From Acidobacteriota bacterium (GTDB taxonomy: Bacteria > Acidobacteriota > Blastocatellia > Chloracidobacteriales > JADJPF01), in contig JACQZQ010000008.1 in assembly GCA_016213785.1 (NCBI GenBank), positions 1 to 64,000 of the forward strand: 64,000 bases of DNA, written 5' to 3'. The position numbers and the translations under genes are program-made. The notes below the pieces were generated by a model, which saw only the letters and a list, made by a program, of their open reading frames with translations, was not told where the DNA came from and did no database searches. This document shows, piece after piece, positions 44,964 to 56,160 of this stretch. Numbering within the stretch: position 1 is the first letter of the stretch; every line of letters begins with the position of its first letter.

Positions 44964-46094
44964 ATGAGTAGTAATAACAAAAGAGACTATTATGAAGTGT
45001 TAGGTGTTTCTAAAGATGCAAGTGAAGCAGAAATTAAAAGCGCCTATCGTAAGCAAGCAATTAAATATCACCCAGATAAAAATCCTGGAGATAAAGAGGC
45101 AGAAGAAAAATTTAAAGAAGCTGCCGAAGCCTATGGAGTCTTAAGTGATAAAAATCAACGTGCTCGTTATGATCGCTATGGTCATTCAGGCGTAGGGACT
45201 TCTGCTGCATCTGCTGGAGCTGGTGGCTTTGGTGGTGCAGGCTTTCCTGGATTTGAAGATATTCTTGGAGATTTGTTTGGGTTTAATGATATTTTTGGCC
45301 GAGGTGGTCGATCTCGCCAAGTTCAAAGAGGTGCAGACCTTCGATATGACTTAGAAATAAGCCTAGAAGACGCTGCTCAAGGTGTAAAAACAAAAATAAC
45401 TGTACCCCGTTTAGAAAACTGTACAGGCTGTCAAGGAAGTGGTGCTGCTCCAGGAACTTCTCCTATTAACTGCCCCACTTGTAATGGTGCTGGTCAAGTT
45501 CGCTATCAACAAGGGTTTTTTAGCGTTAGCAGGACTTGCTCTTATTGTCGTGGGACAGGAAAAACTATTAAAGATCCTTGTCAAGACTGTCATGGTGAAG
45601 GCCGTATTTCTAAAGAAAAAACTTTAGAAATTAAAATTCCTCCCGGAGTTGATACTGGCGCACGGTTGCGTGTTCAAGGTGAAGGCGAGGCAGGAATTGG
45701 AGGCGGGCCAGCAGGAGATCTTTATGTAGTAATAGTAATTAAAGAGCATCCTATTTTTCAACGTCAAGATAATGATTTGCAATGCACTGTTTCGGTAACT
45801 TTTTCTCAGGCTGCTTTAGGGGCTGAAGTAGCAGTCCCAACACTTGATGGAGAAGAAACACTTAAAATTGGCGAAGGAACACAAAATGGAAAAGTGTTTC
45901 GACTTAAAAATAAAGGAATGCCTGCTTTAGGTGGTCGTGGACGAGGAGATTTATTTGTTGCTATTAATGTAGTTACGCCAACTAATCTAAACCGCGAACA
46001 ACGTCGCTTATTGGAAGAATTAGCTAAATTTGATGTTAAAGCTCCTGTTCAAGAAAAAGGGCTTTTTGACAAAGTTAAAGATATATTTAGCTAA
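44964..46094 (+). CDS. dnaJ: Chaperone DnaJ
   Basis: Hsp40 cochaperone that stimulates DnaK ATPase. The 376 residues contain the J domain (about 6-72) with HPD in YHPDKNPG, a Gly/Phe-rich stretch (about 75-115), and four CxxCxGxG zinc repeats: [24 protein letters not shown] and CQDCHGEG. The two C-terminal beta-domains follow. It is a complete type I DnaJ. The ATG at 44964 starts a normal N-terminus. A strong terminator follows the gene. Confidence 0.97.
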   Translation: MSSNNKRDYYEVLGVSKDASEAEIKSAYRKQAIKYHPDKNPGDKEAEEKFKEAAEAYGVLSDKNQRARYDRYGHSGVGTSAASAGAGGFGGAGFPGFEDILGDLFGFNDIFGRGGRSRQVQRGADLRYDLEISLEDAAQGVKTKITVPRLENCTGCQGSGAAPGTSPINCPTCNGAGQVRYQQGFFSVSRTCSYCRGTGKTIKDPCQDCHGEGRISKEKTLEIKIPPGVDTGARLRVQGEGEAGIGGGPAGDLYVVIVIKEHPIFQRQDNDLQCTVSVTFSQAALGAEVAVPTLDGEETLKIGEGTQNGKVFRLKNKGMPALGGRGRGDLFVAINVVTPTNLNREQRRLLEELAKFDVKAPVQEKGLFDKVKDIFS

Positions 46095-46123
46095 TAAAAA
46101 ATGTTTTTAGCAAGCTATAAGTA

Positions 46124-46166
46124 AATAATGCCAAACAAGCCTTATTTAAGATTGTTTGGCATTATT
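46124..46166 (+). terminator. Terminator after dnaJ
   Basis: A 15-bp perfect stem pairs 46124-46138 with 46152-46166 around a 13-base loop, about 30 bases after the dnaJ stop. It separates the hrcA-dnaJ operon from hslO, which would therefore need its own promoter or partial read-through. Confidence 0.8.
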
Positions 46167-46200
46167 TGTATTTTAATAAACTAGGTGAAAGGATTAAGAT

Positions 46201-47106
46201 TTGTCTAAAGACCTGCTTATTCGCGCAATTCTAGCAGACTCAACTATTCGTTGTATGGCTGCTGTAACCACATCATTAGTAGATCAAGCCTGTAAACGAC
46301 ATAACACCCTACCAACATCTTCTGCTGCTTTAGGACGGGTACTTACAGGAACATTAATGATGGGGAGTTTACTTAAAGATCTGGAAAGGATAACTATTAA
46401 ATTTGATTGTAGAGGCCCAATAGGAAATATTACTGGAGAAGCAGACGCTCATGGTAATGTAAGAGGTTATGTAAAAAACCCTCAAGTAGACTTGCCTATA
46501 AATGAAAAAGGTAAGCTAGATGTTGGTGGTGCTGTTGGTACTGGAACCCTTTATGTAATTAGAGATGTAGGTTATGAAATAGGACTTTCGCGTGAACCTT
46601 ATTATGGTTCAGTCCCAATTGTTTCAGGGGAAATTGCAATGGATTTAGCCTACTATTTTACTAAATCTGAGCAAATACCATCAGATGTTAGCTTAGGTGT
46701 ATTTGTTAGCCCAGAAGGAGAAGTTATAGCTGCTGGCGGCTTTATTATTCAAGTTATGCCTGGTGCTGATGAAAAACTAATAGATAAAATTGCTAGTAAT
46801 GTAGCTAAAATTCCTCCTAGTACTACGATGATCCGCGAAGGATTTACTCCTGAAGATATGTTACGTAAGGCATTAGGGGAGATAGATTTTGAAATTTTAG
46901 AAAGAAAAGAAGTACAGTTTCGTTGTAATTGTTCTTATGAAAGGGCTTTAAGCTTAGTTGCTGCTTTAGGTAAAATAGAAGTAGTCGATATGTTAGAAAA
47001 AGATAAAGGAGCTAAACTTACTTGCCATTTTTGTAGTGAAACTTATTTAGTTAGTGCCGGAGAATTAGAGAAAATACTTGATGATTTTCAAACGCAAGAG
47101 GGTTAA
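46201..47106 (+). CDS. hslO: Redox-regulated chaperone Hsp33
   Basis: Holdase chaperone activated by oxidative unfolding. The 301 residues show the Hsp33 N-terminal domain (IRAILADSTIRCMAAVTT; GRVLTGTLMMGSLLKD). The C-terminal redox zinc centre has CNC in FRCNCSYER and CHFC in LTCHFCSETY. All four cysteines are present, so redox control should be intact. Translation seems to begin at TTG 46201, with AAAGGA eight bases upstream; no ATG nearby fits. It follows the dnaK-dnaJ cluster and belongs to the same proteostasis neighbourhood. Confidence 0.94.
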   Translation: MSKDLLIRAILADSTIRCMAAVTTSLVDQACKRHNTLPTSSAALGRVLTGTLMMGSLLKDLERITIKFDCRGPIGNITGEADAHGNVRGYVKNPQVDLPINEKGKLDVGGAVGTGTLYVIRDVGYEIGLSREPYYGSVPIVSGEIAMDLAYYFTKSEQIPSDVSLGVFVSPEGEVIAAGGFIIQVMPGADEKLIDKIASNVAKIPPSTTMIREGFTPEDMLRKALGEIDFEILERKEVQFRCNCSYERALSLVAALGKIEVVDMLEKDKGAKLTCHFCSETYLVSAGELEKILDDFQTQEG

Positions 47107-47206
47107 ACTTACACAAAACATTTTGTCTTGCCCCTAAGATAATAAGTAACATAAATTTATATATTTGCTAAAATAAATATAGTTTTGAAAAGTTGTTAGG
47201 ATTTTA

Positions 47207-47230
47207 TTAAGTTTATTTTAATAAACTTAA
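47207..47230. repeat. AT-rich 11-bp inverted repeat
   Basis: TTAAGTTTATT (47207-47217) and AATAAACTTAA (47220-47230) form a perfect hairpin with a two-base loop, about 100 bases after hslO and 67 before the next start. It may be a weak terminator for hslO or an operator for the next gene. Confidence 0.5.
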
Positions 47231-47296
47231 TATTAAATCTACAGAATTTTGCTAGGTGAAAATAATAATAAATTAGGTTTTAATGGGTTAAGAGAT

Positions 47297-48490
47297 ATGT
47301 CAACACCGAAAAATCGTAGAGGATTTACTGAAGAATGGTTTATCATTCAAAAGAAAACCATCAATAAAATTCTTTTATCAATTCTTGCAGTATTTTTATT
47401 AGCAACAGGTGGCTATGCTTTTAAGGTTTATATTTTGCCTAAGATTATTCCTCCTCCTCTCCCTGCACCAGAAAAAGCTGCTAGATTTGCCAATATAGAA
47501 GGTAATGTTAGTGTTAAGAGAAAAGGTGTTGCAAATTTTGAAACCGCAAGCCTAAATATGGCATTAAACGAAGGTGACACTATACAAACAGGCTCAGGCG
47601 CTAGAGCCGTAATTGTATATGAAGATGCGACTAGATACACATTAAAACCAGAATCAACTTTAATTATTAGAGAAAGTGCTAGACAACAAAAACGAGTTGT
47701 AAATGATTTAGAAGGTGGAGGTGTTAACGTATCTACTAATAAAGATAGTGATAAACATATTATTAAATCGGGAGATGTTAAAGTAGGTGTAAGTGAAAGT
47801 ACTGATTCTACAATTAATAATCAAGGTAATAAGACTACTGTAGTTGTAACTGGAGGATTGGCAACCTTATTTTTTGGCGATGGAAAAGAACAAAATGTTG
47901 CTCAAGATCAAGTGGCTGAAATTGAAAAAACAGATGTTAAACTATCTGAATTACCACCCCCACCAAAACTATCACAGCCTGAGAGTGCAAAAGAACTTGT
48001 TATAGATAAAAGTAAGTTAGAAGTAGAATTTGTCTGGGCACCAATTGCTAATGCTCAAGGCTATATTTTAGAAGTTTCTTCTACAGTAGCTTTTGCTGAT
48101 CAGGCTATAAAGCTTCGCGCTAGTGATATTAAAGAAAATAGATATAAATGGATTAAACCTCGTCAAGGCCCTGTTTTTTGGCGAGTTCGAGCTATTACAA
48201 AAAATCAAATTGAAACCAAATGGAGTGAACCTTATTCTGTAAGAATTAATATAAAAGGTGAGCCTATTCCTATTGAACTTACTAAACGAAAAGAGGTTGC
48301 ACCTTCACTTTGGGAATTAGAAGGAAATACTGCTCCTGGAGCAAGACTAAGAATTAATAATCAACAGGTAACAGTAGACTCAAATGGTCACTTTAAAAAA
48401 GACTTACCTCTACCTGCTAACCAAAAACAAATTGTTTTAGAAGCTTTTGACCCAGCTGGTAATATTGGACGGCTAGTAGTAAACCTTTGA
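47297..48490 (+). CDS. FecR-domain membrane-anchored protein
   Basis: From ATG 47297 (AAGAGA just upstream) a 397-residue protein. A short cytoplasmic N-terminus is followed by one transmembrane helix at about 23-45 and a Pro-rich joint. A FecR-type domain occupies about 55-175 (ARFANIEGNVSVKRKG...LNEGDTIQTGSGARAVI), with FN3-like and Ig-like segments to the end. FecR domains in such proteins often sense or bind cell-envelope components; no sigma factor partner is nearby. The frame is open from a TTG at 47249, which I consider less likely. It precedes a diguanylate cyclase gene by about 70 bases. Confidence 0.78.
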   Translation: MSTPKNRRGFTEEWFIIQKKTINKILLSILAVFLLATGGYAFKVYILPKIIPPPLPAPEKAARFANIEGNVSVKRKGVANFETASLNMALNEGDTIQTGSGARAVIVYEDATRYTLKPESTLIIRESARQQKRVVNDLEGGGVNVSTNKDSDKHIIKSGDVKVGVSESTDSTINNQGNKTTVVVTGGLATLFFGDGKEQNVAQDQVAEIEKTDVKLSELPPPPKLSQPESAKELVIDKSKLEVEFVWAPIANAQGYILEVSSTVAFADQAIKLRASDIKENRYKWIKPRQGPVFWRVRAITKNQIETKWSEPYSVRINIKGEPIPIELTKRKEVAPSLWELEGNTAPGARLRINNQQVTVDSNGHFKKDLPLPANQKQIVLEAFDPAGNIGRLVVNL

Positions 48491-48559
48491 TTTTAACTTA
48501 GTTAAAAATAATTAAAATAATTAAAATAATTAATAACTTGGGTGTAGATTACGTAAAAA

Positions 48560-49906
48560 ATGCAGTTTATTTTTGTTTATAAAACACAACCATTACCTAA
48601 ATGGGTAAATTTACTAGATAAACTAGGAAATGGCGAGGCAGAAATTATTGAGTGTGAAGAAATTCAAGATTTTGGTGCTGGCTATAATCCTAGTGCTGTG
48701 TTTTGTGAGCTTTATCCAGACTGTGAAAATATAGTAAAAATTCTTAAGGGATATTTTCCTAGCACTCCCTTTTTTTCTTTTACAGCAAAAACAAAATTAA
48801 AAGAAAAATCCTTTCAACTAGGCTTTGCCTCTAATTTAGATGAAGATATTACTCTTAAGGAATTAGCCTTACATCTTTTTTATGGGAATCAGATAAATAA
48901 AATAGAAGATAACTATTTATCTCAAAGAAAAGTTTTAGCTAATGAATTAACAAAACTTCATCTCTCGTTAGATAAACAACAGGTAATAAAATCTTTTATA
49001 AAAACTCTACCACAAATACTAAATCTAGATTCTCTAGCTATTTTTCTTATTTCAGAAGACGGTAAGTTTTTAGAACTAGCAAATAACCTTAATGTAAAAG
49101 AGCCTATCACTTTAGTAAAGCTAGCAGGTGCTAATAGTTTATTAGCCAAAGTAGTAAAATATAATAGAGCTTTATTACTTAATGAAAATAATATGGATTT
49201 TAACCAAGAAGAACATTTTCAAAAAAATAAGTTTAGCTCAGTGATATATTTACCTTTATCTACGCAATCACGAGTTTTAGGAGTTTTAGAAATAGCACAA
49301 ACTAATAAAATATTTACTCAAATGGATTTAAGTTATGCAGAAGAAATAGCTAATAATTTGGCTATAGCTCTTTCTAATGCTGTTAATTTTGCTCAAGTTG
49401 AACGCTTAGGGCGAATAGATGATTTAACTAAACTTTATAACCCACGTTATCTTTATCAAATGCTAGAAACAGAGGTAAAACGTGCTCGTCGCTATAAAAC
49501 TCCACTTTCTGTTATCTTCTTGGATTTAGATGGGTTTAAGGCTGTTAATGATAATAATGGACATCTTTGTGGGAGCGCGGTTTTAGTAGAGGTGGCAAAT
49601 CTGATAATCAGACTTGTGCGTGATACAGATATTGTGGCACGATATGGGGGAGATGAGTTTGTTATTGTGCTGCCGGGGACACCTGCCGAGCAAGCTGTAA
49701 TAATTGCAGAACGGATTAGACAGAGTATTGGGACTCATGGTTTTAAAAATAATGGCGATTATAAAGAGATTTACTTAACGGCTTCTTTTGGAGTTGCCTG
49801 TTATCCTGAACATGCGTCTTTGCCATTAGATTTAATTCGTTGTGCTGATAAAGCTATGTACTTAGCAAAGGAATACAATAAAAACCAAGTTGTACTGGCT
49901 AGTTAG
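48560..49906 (+). CDS. GAF-GGDEF diguanylate cyclase
   Basis: A 448-residue cytoplasmic protein that should make cyclic di-GMP. Residues 1-120 are of unknown type, perhaps a degenerate receiver fold. A GAF domain lies at about 140-275, and the cyclase domain at about 285-448. The active-site loop is intact as GGDEF at 363-367. The product-inhibition I-site RDTD sits five residues before it, so feedback control is expected. No EAL domain is present. The ligand of the GAF domain is unknown. Confidence 0.92.
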   Translation: MQFIFVYKTQPLPKWVNLLDKLGNGEAEIIECEEIQDFGAGYNPSAVFCELYPDCENIVKILKGYFPSTPFFSFTAKTKLKEKSFQLGFASNLDEDITLKELALHLFYGNQINKIEDNYLSQRKVLANELTKLHLSLDKQQVIKSFIKTLPQILNLDSLAIFLISEDGKFLELANNLNVKEPITLVKLAGANSLLAKVVKYNRALLLNENNMDFNQEEHFQKNKFSSVIYLPLSTQSRVLGVLEIAQTNKIFTQMDLSYAEEIANNLAIALSNAVNFAQVERLGRIDDLTKLYNPRYLYQMLETEVKRARRYKTPLSVIFLDLDGFKAVNDNNGHLCGSAVLVEVANLIIRLVRDTDIVARYGGDEFVIVLPGTPAEQAVIIAERIRQSIGTHGFKNNGDYKEIYLTASFGVACYPEHASLPLDLIRCADKAMYLAKEYNKNQVVLAS

Positions 49907-50035
49907 CATTAAGACAATTGCTACCTTAAAAACCGCAGTGAACCACATAACAGCGCCTGCAAACTTTTTCGTTGATAAAAAGCCAAATAACTAACAAAAA
50001 ATGCTTAGTTACTAAATGCCTAGAGGTATAAATAA

Positions 50036-51100
<1,065 letters not shown>

Positions 51101-51165
51101 TTCTTAAAAGACAGAAAATAAACATTATTTTCTAAAAAGTATTAACTAATTATTTTTAATTTATT

Positions 51166-52023
51166 ATGTCTGTTGTTGAACCTGGTGGTAAAAACCGTAC
51201 TCCTTTAGTGCTAGTAATTCTCTTAGTAGCTCAACTCCTTTCTATGTCTTGGTATGGTCGTACTAAGGATGGAAGACCTAATTTATTATTAAGTTGGGTT
51301 TTAACGGCTGTATATCCAGTACAAAAGGCTGGTGGGGGTGTAGGCTCTGTTGTTTCAGGTCTTTGGAATGGCTATATAGACCTAAGAGGAGCAAAAGAAG
51401 AAAATACAAAACTTCGAGAGCAAAACGATCAACTAAAACAAGATTTATTTAAGTTAAAAGAAGAATTAGCTGCTAGTAAACGTGTTACTGCTACTTTAGA
51501 ACTACAGCAAACCTTGCCTTATAGATCTGTTGCTGCTCAAGTAATTGCTCGTTCTGGTAATGAGTTTTTTAATAAAATAATTATTGATAAAGGTCGTTTA
51601 GCGGGTATAAAACTCCATCAAGCAGTAATTACTCCAGCAGGTGTTGTTGGAAGAGTAATAGGGCTTGGCCCTGTTGCTGCTCAAGTACAACTACTTACAG
51701 ATAGCTATGCAGGAGTTGGTGCTCAACTCTCAGAATCTCGTGCTTATGGTGAAGTAAAAGGTGTTGGGAAAGCTTTTTGTGAAATGCGTAATGTCTCTGG
51801 GCTAGAACCTGTTAAAGAAGGTGAAGCAATTATTACTACTGGATTAGATGGTATTTATCCAAAAGGTTTACTTATTGGTTATGTTCAAGAAGTAGGGCTT
51901 GGGAGTGGTGCTAAAAGCCATCGTATAGTTGTTAAACCCGCAGCACAACTAGACGCACTTCAACAAGTTTTAGTCTTAGAGCTTTCTGAACAAGACCTTA
52001 AAATTGATGAAACGGTAAAATAA
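51166..52023 (+). CDS. mreC: Rod-shape determining protein MreC
   Basis: Bitopic elongasome protein that activates PBP2/RodA from the periplasm. It has 285 residues: a transmembrane helix near 14-30, a coiled coil at about 68-110 (AKEENTKLREQNDQLKQDLF), and the MreC beta-domain with VIARSGNEFFNKIIIDKGRLAG and GLDGIYPKGLLIGYV. It lies between mreB and mreD and is complete. Confidence 0.95.
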   Translation: MSVVEPGGKNRTPLVLVILLVAQLLSMSWYGRTKDGRPNLLLSWVLTAVYPVQKAGGGVGSVVSGLWNGYIDLRGAKEENTKLREQNDQLKQDLFKLKEELAASKRVTATLELQQTLPYRSVAAQVIARSGNEFFNKIIIDKGRLAGIKLHQAVITPAGVVGRVIGLGPVAAQVQLLTDSYAGVGAQLSESRAYGEVKGVGKAFCEMRNVSGLEPVKEGEAIITTGLDGIYPKGLLIGYVQEVGLGSGAKSHRIVVKPAAQLDALQQVLVLELSEQDLKIDETVK

Positions 52024-52057
52024 TAAAACCTTTTAGGTTTTTTAGAGTTTTAACACT

Positions 52058-52576
52058 GTGCAAATTATTAAGATAATACTAGCAATTATTTTATTTGTCG
52101 CCTTGCAAGGCTTATTGTCTAACTATATAGAAGAGTTTAAGAGACTAGATCTACCACTTATCTTAATAGTTTATCTTTCACTTAAACGTAACCCTATGCA
52201 AGGAACCTTAGTAGGTGCAACAACAGGATATTTGTATGATTTGATTGCAGGGGTTGGTTTATTAGGCGCTAGTAGTTTTACTAAAACTATAATTGGCTTT
52301 ACTACTGCTACTATTAATGTCCGTTTTGCTATCGATAATAAGTTAACAAGACTTATTGTAATGGTAATAGCTTCTATTGTGAATGTGATGCTATTTATTG
52401 GGCTACATTATGTTTTTAATTCTTTACCTGAAGGATTAAACTTAAGGGAAATTATAAAGCTAACAGTTTGGCAAGCAGCAGGTAATCTTATTATAAGTTT
52501 TCTTCTTTTCCCTGTTTTTGATAAAATTTTTGCACACAACCCTTACTCCGTTTCTACTGGAGCAGGGAATTGGTAA
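52058..52576 (+). CDS. mreD: Rod-shape determining protein MreD
   Basis: A 172-residue multipass inner-membrane protein of the elongasome. Four or five hydrophobic helices are visible, with the family phrases LPLILIVYLSLKRNP, GTLVGATTGYLYDLIAG and GLLGASSFTKTIIGF. Translation apparently starts at GTG 52058. The GTG follows a short A/T-rich leader without a strong ribosome site, so coupling to mreC (34-base gap) is possible. Confidence 0.9.
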   Translation: MQIIKIILAIILFVALQGLLSNYIEEFKRLDLPLILIVYLSLKRNPMQGTLVGATTGYLYDLIAGVGLLGASSFTKTIIGFTTATINVRFAIDNKLTRLIVMVIASIVNVMLFIGLHYVFNSLPEGLNLREIIKLTVWQAAGNLIISFLLFPVFDKIFAHNPYSVSTGAGNW

Positions 52577-52636
52577 TAAAGCCTCTAATGACTTACCTAA
52601 ATATATTTGTTGAGCTATGGAGTGAAAAAGTTTTAT

Positions 52637-54712
52637 ATGTCAAAAAAGAAGGTTTTTGACGATCCAGCACAACAGCTTTTCAAACCTAGGGGACGTATTC
52701 TTTTCTTTAAGTATTTTGTGCTGTTGTTTTTTGTGGTTTTGGGCGTAAGGTTTTGGTATCTACAAGTAGTAAATCATGAACATTATCTTAAAGCTGCTGA
52801 AAATAATAGAATTAGAGAAATTCCTATTCCTGCTCCTAGAGGCACAATTCTAGACTCTGAAGGCAAAATTCTTGTTGATAGTACTCCTACCTATAGCATT
52901 ATTCTTTATCAAGAAGATATGACCAGTCTAGAAGATACCTTAAATGTATTAACTAGTCGGCTTGGCTTAGATAGAAACGCTTTACTAAAAATAATGAATG
53001 CGCCAGGAGCAAAAAACCGTCCTTTGGTTATTAAAACAAATGCCTCATTTAGTGATAGAGCTTGGATTGAAGCTCATGAATTTGAACATCCTGAACTAAA
53101 AATAGAACTCCAACCACAACGCCGCTATCCTTTAGGAGAAGTCTTAGCTCATGTTGTTGGTTATGTAGGAGAGATAGGTGAAGAGCAACTAAGAAATCCT
53201 ACTTATGATTACTGTCGCCCAGGAGATATAATTGGTCAGGCTGGTTTAGAGCAATCTTATAATAAAATTTTGATGGGAAAAGAAGGCTATAGACGAGTAC
53301 TTGTAGATAGTCGAGGTAGAGTATTACAACAGTTGGAAGAGATTGCTCCGATTCCAGGGCAAGATATTATTACTACAATAGATTTAGATATTCAAAATGT
53401 TGCAGAACAACAGCTTAGCGAAAGCGGTTTTTATGGAACGGTTGTGGTTAATGACCCTAGAGATGGCGCAATTCTTGCCCTAGTTTCTCATCCATCCTAT
53501 GACCCTAATCTTTTTGCTGCTGGTATAAAACCAGCAGATTTTAATAAACTAGTTAATAACCCTAAACGGCCACTACGTAATCGTGCTATACAGGATCGTC
53601 ATCCTGCTGGTTCTACTTGGAAGATTCTTATGGCTGTTGCAGGACTTGAAGAAAAAGCTATAACCGATAAACAAGCTTTGCCTTGTGGCGGAGGTCTTTC
53701 TACAGGAGGAAGATTTGTACATTGTCATGGTAGCCATGGAGCGCCAGATATAAGGCGTGCAATAGAAATTTCCTGTAATGGGTTCTTTTTCCGCGAAGGA
53801 ATTAAATTAGGTATTGATAATTTAGAAAAATGGGAAGCTCTTTTAGGTACAGGGGTAAAAACAGGTATAGACTTGCCTAATGAAATTAAAGGTATTGTTC
53901 CAAGCCGTCAATGGAAGCGAAAAGAGTATCCTAAAGATCCTAGATGGAAAGAAGCTGATATGGTTTATGCTTCAATTGGTCAATCTGGAGTCTCTACTAC
54001 ACCAATTCAAATTATGCATGCCGTAACAGGAATAGGAAATGGGGGTAAATATTATACCCCGCATATTTTTAAAGAAGCTAAAGCAACAGAAAAAAGCGAT
54101 GCTATTGTTTACGAGCCAAAACTTCGTGATGCAGGTATTAGCCAAGAAACTTGGAATGTTGTTTCAGAAGGAATGTGGAGGGTTGTAAATGGTTCTGGAA
54201 CAGGTCGTAGGGCTGCTATACCTGGTTTTGAAGTTTCTGGAAAAACTGGTACTGCTCAGGTTGTTGGTATTCAAAGCGGTGCATCAGGAGATCAAAAAGA
54301 ACATGCTTGGTTTGTTGGTTATGCCCCTAAAGGTGCTCCTGAAATAGGAGGAGTCGCTTTAGTTGAACACGCAGGTCATGGAGGAACAGAGTCTGCTCCT
54401 ATAATGAAAGCTTGCTTTGAAGAGTATTTGCGTAAGAAAAAAGGTTTACCAAAAGAAGAGCTTGCCCAAAATGTTACTACTGATGCAAAAAAAGCAAATA
54501 ATTCTGTTATTTCTAATTCTTCTACTGTAGTAGCAAAACCTAATACTACAAGAGAGCTAAAGCCGAGTGAAAATAATAAACCTACAACTAATGCACCTGC
54601 TAAACCAGCTACTAATAAACCTGTTGTAAAACCAGCAGCTTTAGTTCAACCAAGTAAACCTAGTAATAAGCCTCAAACTTTAAGTCAAACAGGTTTAGGA
54701 GGTACAAGATAA
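52637..54712 (+). CDS. mrdA: Penicillin-binding protein 2 (elongasome transpeptidase)
   Basis: Cross-links lateral-wall peptidoglycan together with RodA. From ATG 52637 the protein has 691 residues: a cytoplasmic start, a transmembrane helix at about 20-45, the PBP dimerisation/pedestal domain, then the transpeptidase domain. The active-site Ser lies in GSTWK (S326-x-x-K329), followed by SCN at about 379-381 and KTG at about 536-538. The last 75 residues are a low-complexity tail rich in Asn, Lys, Pro and Thr. The longer frame from a TTG at 52607 is less likely. It ends one base before rodA. Confidence 0.95.
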   Translation: MSKKKVFDDPAQQLFKPRGRILFFKYFVLLFFVVLGVRFWYLQVVNHEHYLKAAENNRIREIPIPAPRGTILDSEGKILVDSTPTYSIILYQEDMTSLEDTLNVLTSRLGLDRNALLKIMNAPGAKNRPLVIKTNASFSDRAWIEAHEFEHPELKIELQPQRRYPLGEVLAHVVGYVGEIGEEQLRNPTYDYCRPGDIIGQAGLEQSYNKILMGKEGYRRVLVDSRGRVLQQLEEIAPIPGQDIITTIDLDIQNVAEQQLSESGFYGTVVVNDPRDGAILALVSHPSYDPNLFAAGIKPADFNKLVNNPKRPLRNRAIQDRHPAGSTWKILMAVAGLEEKAITDKQALPCGGGLSTGGRFVHCHGSHGAPDIRRAIEISCNGFFFREGIKLGIDNLEKWEALLGTGVKTGIDLPNEIKGIVPSRQWKRKEYPKDPRWKEADMVYASIGQSGVSTTPIQIMHAVTGIGNGGKYYTPHIFKEAKATEKSDAIVYEPKLRDAGISQETWNVVSEGMWRVVNGSGTGRRAAIPGFEVSGKTGTAQVVGIQSGASGDQKEHAWFVGYAPKGAPEIGGVALVEHAGHGGTESAPIMKACFEEYLRKKKGLPKEELAQNVTTDAKKANNSVISNSSTVVAKPNTTRELKPSENNKPTTNAPAKPATNKPVVKPAALVQPSKPSNKPQTLSQTGLGGTR

Positions 54713-54713
54713 T

Positions 54714-55856
54714 ATGGCGGGAATCCTCTTAAAAGAAACTATTAGATGGCGTGATTTTGATGGCTTACTTCTACTAGCTGCTCTTTCTTTAATTACTTTA
54801 GGGACAGTTGAGATTTATAGCTCAACTCCTTCTACAGGAATTATTTATAAAGATTTTTGGTTTAAGCAGCTTATTGCCCTTGGTGTTGGGTTATTTGCTT
54901 TTGTTACTATTATTTTGACAGATTATAGAAAAATCTATAATTTTATCCCTTATATTTATGTAGGGTCACTTTTACTATTAGTAGCTGTTTTAATTTTTGG
55001 TCATGAGGTAAAAGGGCAAAAAAACTGGATTAATTTTGGCCCAATGTCTCTACAACCATCGGAACTGGCAAAAATAGCAGTTATCCTTACTTTATCAAAA
55101 TATCTTTCCCCTTTGCGTAAAGGAAATTTACCTTGGAAAGATGTTGCTATAGCCTGTTTAATTACTGCTGTTCCAATGGGATTAATTATGCTTCAGCCTG
55201 ATACTGGATCAGCTTTAACCTTTATTCCTGTACTTGCACTACTGCTTTTTATGAGTGGTTTTAACTTAAAGTTAATAATAATTGCTGCTGTTACAGCAAT
55301 TATTGTTACTCCAGTAACATATTTTCAAGTATTAAAACCACATATACTAAAGCCTTATCAAATTATGAGAATAGAGGCTGTTATTAATCCAGATCTTTTT
55401 GAGCAACCAGAATTTCGCCGTGAATATGGTTATCAAACACTTCAGTCTGTTATTGCTGTAGGCTCAGGAGGATTAACAGGAACTGGTGTTACTAAAGGGA
55501 CTCAGAGCAGACTTGGTTTTTTACCAGAACATCATACAGATTTTATTGCATCTGTTTTAGCAGAAGAGATGGGATTTGTTGGCAGTATTTCTGTACTTCT
55601 GCTATATTTGTTTATAATTACGCGCTCTATTGGAATTGCTGAACGTGCAAGAGATCGTTTTGGCATGTTGGTAATATTAGGGTTTGCAGGTCTGGTTTTT
55701 TTCCATGTAATTATTAATATTGGGATGGTTATAGGGCTTTTGCCCATAATAGGAATTACTCTCCCATTAATGAGCTATGGTGGCTCCTCAGTTTTAAGTA
55801 TGATGATTCTAATTGGCTTAGTTATTAATATTAATTTGAGACGTTTTGCTAATTAA
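54714..55856 (+). CDS. rodA: Peptidoglycan glycosyltransferase RodA (SEDS)
   Basis: SEDS-family polymerase that makes lateral-wall glycan strands with PBP2. The 380-residue protein has about ten transmembrane helices and the SEDS signatures VEIYSSTP, GHEVKGQKNWINFGPMSLQPSE, LQPDTGSA and, near the end, GITLPLMSYGGSSVLS. The large extracellular loop contains AVGSGGLTGTGVTKGTQ and LPEHHTDFI. It starts one base after mrdA, giving tight coupling. Confidence 0.97.
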   Translation: MAGILLKETIRWRDFDGLLLLAALSLITLGTVEIYSSTPSTGIIYKDFWFKQLIALGVGLFAFVTIILTDYRKIYNFIPYIYVGSLLLLVAVLIFGHEVKGQKNWINFGPMSLQPSELAKIAVILTLSKYLSPLRKGNLPWKDVAIACLITAVPMGLIMLQPDTGSALTFIPVLALLLFMSGFNLKLIIIAAVTAIIVTPVTYFQVLKPHILKPYQIMRIEAVINPDLFEQPEFRREYGYQTLQSVIAVGSGGLTGTGVTKGTQSRLGFLPEHHTDFIASVLAEEMGFVGSISVLLLYLFIITRSIGIAERARDRFGMLVILGFAGLVFFHVIINIGMVIGLLPIIGITLPLMSYGGSSVLSMMILIGLVININLRRFAN

Positions 55857-56160
55857 GAATCTCTTTTCAATGCAGTAATTTAAAGCTTTTAGCGCTGATA
55901 TATTTATTGGCTAAAGACACAAAATTTAACAGGTCTAAGCAGCGCTACCTGTTTACATAAAATTGTTTAGATTTACGTAAACTTGCTATTTTGCGCAAAA
56001 AGTAATTGGCAACCTCCAACTTAATTGGCTAGACAAACTAAGTCTACCAGAAAAATGTTTTAGAGCTTTTACCTAAATTTTTAGTAAGCTCTTGACTAAG
56101 TATAGGTTTAGACAAATAACCTGTTTGATTTTGGGTACTTTAGTCTGAAAGGTCCCCAAA
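55857..56160. other. Intergenic gap after rodA
   Basis: About 300 bases with no open frame or tRNA seen. A weak hairpin (AACAGGT at 55928-55934 with ACCTGTT at 55947-55953) could be the rodA terminator, but it has no T-run. The rest is AT-rich and may hold the promoter of the radical SAM gene. Confidence 0.45.

Noticed and set aside
48500-48535. AATTAAAAT direct repeats before the diguanylate cyclase gene
   Set aside because: Short AT-rich low-complexity sequence, expected by chance in this composition.
55857-56160. tRNA or other structured RNA gene in the gap after rodA
   Set aside because: No cloverleaf or conserved GTTCRA-like T-arm was found; only a weak 7-bp hairpin.
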